From: Planctomycetota bacterium
GTDB taxonomy: Bacteria; Planctomycetota; Planctomycetia; Isosphaerales; Isosphaeraceae
DNA length: 6,742 nt
Assembly: GCA_021778575.1 (NCBI GenBank)
Contig: JAJYCH010000099.1
Coordinates: 1 to 6,742, forward strand
Reading direction: 5' to 3'
Shown: piece by piece, positions 5,792 to 6,742 of the stretch
Position numbering within the stretch: position 1 is the stretch's first letter
Layout of the letters: each line of letters opens with the position of its first letter
Position numbers and translations under genes: made by a program
Notes under the pieces: model-generated
Told to the model about the DNA's origin: nothing
What the model saw: the letters and a program-made list of their open reading frames with translations, nothing else
Database searches by the model: none

Positions 5792-5812
5792 GCTGACGGA
5801 TCGCCGATCAGC
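5792..5812. promoter_or_regulatory. 21-bp dyad upstream of the sigma-54 promoter, possible activator site
   Basis: GCTGA (5792-5796) and TCAGC (5808-5812) are inverse complements with matching G/C positions between them, centred on 5802. The centre is about 96 bases upstream of the transcript start predicted from the sigma-54 site, a normal distance for an enhancer-binding activator. A second, smaller dyad, TGTCA-A-TGACA (5841-5851), is centred near -52. Both are inferred from symmetry alone, and the first overlaps the terminator hairpin at 5800. Confidence 0.25.
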
Positions 5813-5826
5813 CCCAGGCGATTTTT
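5800..5826 (+). terminator. Rho-independent-like terminator
   Basis: ATCGCC (5800-5805) pairs with GGCGAT (5817-5822) around an 11-base loop, and is followed by TTTT (5823-5826). This is the only hairpin in the window with a T-run directly after it. It lies 81 bases downstream of the acetamidase-family stop and before the next promoter. The stem is short, so strength is uncertain. Confidence 0.45.
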
Positions 5827-5871
5827 CATAACGTTTTTGTTGTCAATGACATGTGCGATCAACGAGAGGCA

Positions 5872-5887
5872 TGGCACGGATAATGCT
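5872..5887 (+). promoter_or_regulatory. Sigma-54 (RpoN) -24/-12 promoter
   Basis: The sequence TGGCACG-GATA-ATGCT (5872-5887) differs from the consensus TGGCACG-N4-TTGCW at one base. The invariant GG (5873-5874) and GC (5885-5886) are separated by exactly ten bases. The predicted start is about 5898, which gives an 85-base leader to the lipoprotein ATG at 5983. Transcription from such a site would need an ATP-dependent enhancer-binding activator; none is encoded in the window. Confidence 0.75.
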
Positions 5888-5909
5888 TTCTCTGCCCGTC
5901 GATGCTTGG

Positions 5910-5954
5910 AGCAACCGGTTTGGTGGATTGGTTTTGATCCGTTGAGCGGTTGCT
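5910..5954 (+). other. Stem-loop in the predicted leader of the lipoprotein mRNA
   Basis: AGCAACCG (5910-5917) and CGGTTGCT (5947-5954) pair perfectly over eight bases around a 29-base loop rich in G and T. It falls between the predicted transcript start (about 5898) and the ribosome site GAGGA (5966-5970) without covering the latter. It may stabilise the message; no riboswitch class is recognised. Confidence 0.35.
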
Positions 5955-5982
5955 GAGCAGTGATCGAGGAACCACGAGCGGA

Positions 5983-6456
5983 ATGCGTAGGAATTTGAGG
6001 ATGGCGCTGCTGGCCTGCGCCCTGGCCAGTCCCTGCGCCGGCTGCGGCGAATCGAACGGCCTCTACCCCGCTTACGGGCAGGTGATGTATCAGGGCGAGC
6101 CGGCTTCCGGAGCGATCTTGTACTTTCACCGGGTTGGTCCCGACGCATCGGGCGGCGAGGCGGCCCTTGGTCAGGTGGGGTCCGACGGTTGGTATTATCT
6201 TGAGTCGGGCGACAAGGGTTCGGGGATCTCGCCTGGCCAGTACGCGGTGCTGATCGAGTGGCGACAGGGGCCGCTGCGCACTCGCCGTGTCGAGACCGCG
6301 AAAAGTGTCGGCAAGGCGGTCGCCCGCGAGGGCAAGCCCTTGCTCATCGCCGACGACCGGCTCAAGGGTCGCTACTTCGACGGAACGCACCCCCGGGTGA
6401 CCGTCGAGATCAAGGCGGAAAAAAACAAGCTCTCGGTCATCGAACTGACTGATTGA
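5983..6456 (+). CDS. Small lipoprotein with carboxypeptidase-regulatory-like (transthyretin-like) fold
   Basis: 157 residues. The N terminus MRRNLRMALLACALASPCAG with Cys21 (SPCAG-C-GES) reads as a lipoprotein signal; the -3 residue is Cys rather than the usual Leu, so the lipobox is imperfect. The mature part begins ESNGLYPAYGQVMYQGEPAS, matching the planctomycete 'G.V.y.GkPv.Ga...F.p' pattern. It continues with ALGQVGSDGWYYLES (61-75) and GISPGQYAVLIEW (81-93), the beta-sandwich pattern of carboxypeptidase-regulatory-like domains, and closes with LKGRYFDGTHPRVTVEIKAE. Such lipoproteins are frequent neighbours of DUF1559 genes in planctomycetes, as here. GAGGA at 5966-5970 is 12 bases before the ATG. 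A TTG frame from 5950 and an ATG at 6001 (AGGAA seven bases before) are alternatives; 6001 would lose the basic residues of the signal. A sigma-54 site lies upstream. The binding partner is unknown. Confidence 0.82.
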   Translation: MRRNLRMALLACALASPCAGCGESNGLYPAYGQVMYQGEPASGAILYFHRVGPDASGGEAALGQVGSDGWYYLESGDKGSGISPGQYAVLIEWRQGPLRTRRVETAKSVGKAVAREGKPLLIADDRLKGRYFDGTHPRVTVEIKAEKNKLSVIELTD

Positions 6457-6549
6457 GCTATGAACATCCCGCGTGATGTTTCCCGGAATGCTGGAATTTC
6501 AACCTGGATCGGGGTGGTCTGCCCCAACTTCATGGAGATTTTGAATCCG

Positions 6550-6742
6550 ATGATCAACGACCCGAAGACAGCCCGTCGTGGCTTCACCCTGATCGAGCTC
6601 CTGGTGGTGATTGCGATCATCGCGGTCCTCATCGCGCTTCTCTTGCCCGCGGTGCAGGCGGCTCGCGAGGCCGCTCGACGCACACAGTGCGTCAACAACC
6701 TCAAGCAGATCGGCCTGGGGACTCTCAACTTCGAGAGCACGT
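6550..6742 (+). CDS. DUF1559 family type IV prepilin-like protein (3' end outside window)
   Basis: The first 64 residues are visible. The leader [11 protein letters not shown] is followed by [20 protein letters not shown], the class III/type IV prepilin signal, with cleavage predicted between Gly11 and Phe12 and the conserved Glu at +5 (Glu16). The following [17 protein letters not shown] and [14 protein letters not shown] are the diagnostic N-terminal block of DUF1559, a family greatly expanded in planctomycetes and thought to be surface pseudopilin-like. GGAG at 6535-6538 supports the ATG at 6550. In-frame ATGs at 6532 and 6460 would give long leaders and lack ribosome sites. The gap from the lipoprotein stop is 93 bases and holds two modest hairpins, AACATC/GATGTT (6463-6480) and GGGG/CCCC (6511-6525). 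Co-transcription from the sigma-54 promoter is possible but not certain. Confidence 0.92.
   Translation, partial: MINDPKTARRGFTLIELLVVIAIIAVLIALLLPAVQAAREAARRTQCVNNLKQIGLGTLNFEST

Noticed and set aside
4939..6390. A 483-codon open frame on the minus strand
   Set aside because: It lies opposite both the acetamidase-family gene and the lipoprotein gene and runs through the promoter and terminator region between them. No recognisable domain.
1..6742. Mobile elements, CRISPR arrays, integrase sites, tRNA or rRNA genes
   Set aside because: No transposase or integrase pattern, no regularly spaced direct repeats and no tRNA or rRNA sequence was seen on either strand.

Overview
The window looks like chromosomal DNA of a high-GC planctomycete, most likely close to the Isosphaeraceae or Gemmataceae. 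The assignment is inferred from gene content: a DUF1559 prepilin-like protein with the [15 protein letters not shown] leader, a membrane-anchored leucine-rich-repeat protein of the planctomycete 'ITDAGL' type, a small secreted beta-sandwich protein, an ECF sigma/anti-sigma pair followed by an exported TPR protein, and a short lipoprotein with a carboxypeptidase-regulatory-like fold. No mobile element, CRISPR array, tRNA or rRNA is visible.

Layout. 1-615 (minus) is the N-terminal 205 residues of an LRR protein that runs off the left edge. 616-1094 is a divergent intergenic region with a three-armed foldable element (753-847) and a candidate ECF-type promoter (999-1026). 1095-1739 encodes a secreted beta-sandwich protein. 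It is followed by a 14-bp hairpin (1748-1780), then a second copy of the same promoter motif (1790-1821), then an ECF sigma factor (1825-2430), a four-base-overlapping anti-sigma candidate (2427-3053) and an exported TPR protein (3121-4359). 4360-4653 is a hairpin-rich gap. 4654-5718 is an exported acetamidase/formamidase family enzyme. 5719-5982 holds a terminator-like hairpin, a dyad and a near-consensus sigma-54 promoter (5872-5887) ahead of a lipoprotein gene (5983-6456) and a truncated DUF1559 gene (6550 to the right edge).

How it may work together. The strongest unexpected signal is a bipartite motif, GGAATA-N16-GTCAAACCTT, found twice with identical spacing: once upstream of the secreted protein gene and once immediately upstream of the ECF sigma gene. 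This is the expected shape of an autoregulated ECF sigma factor with a neighbouring target gene. The sigma site is so close to its ATG that the transcript would be leaderless or nearly so. The anti-sigma candidate has no cysteine and so cannot be a classical zinc anti-sigma. It has one membrane segment and a proline/glycine-rich outer tail, and the co-oriented exported TPR protein could be a partner in signalling. The right-hand end is a separate unit: sigma-54 probably drives the lipoprotein gene and perhaps the DUF1559 gene.
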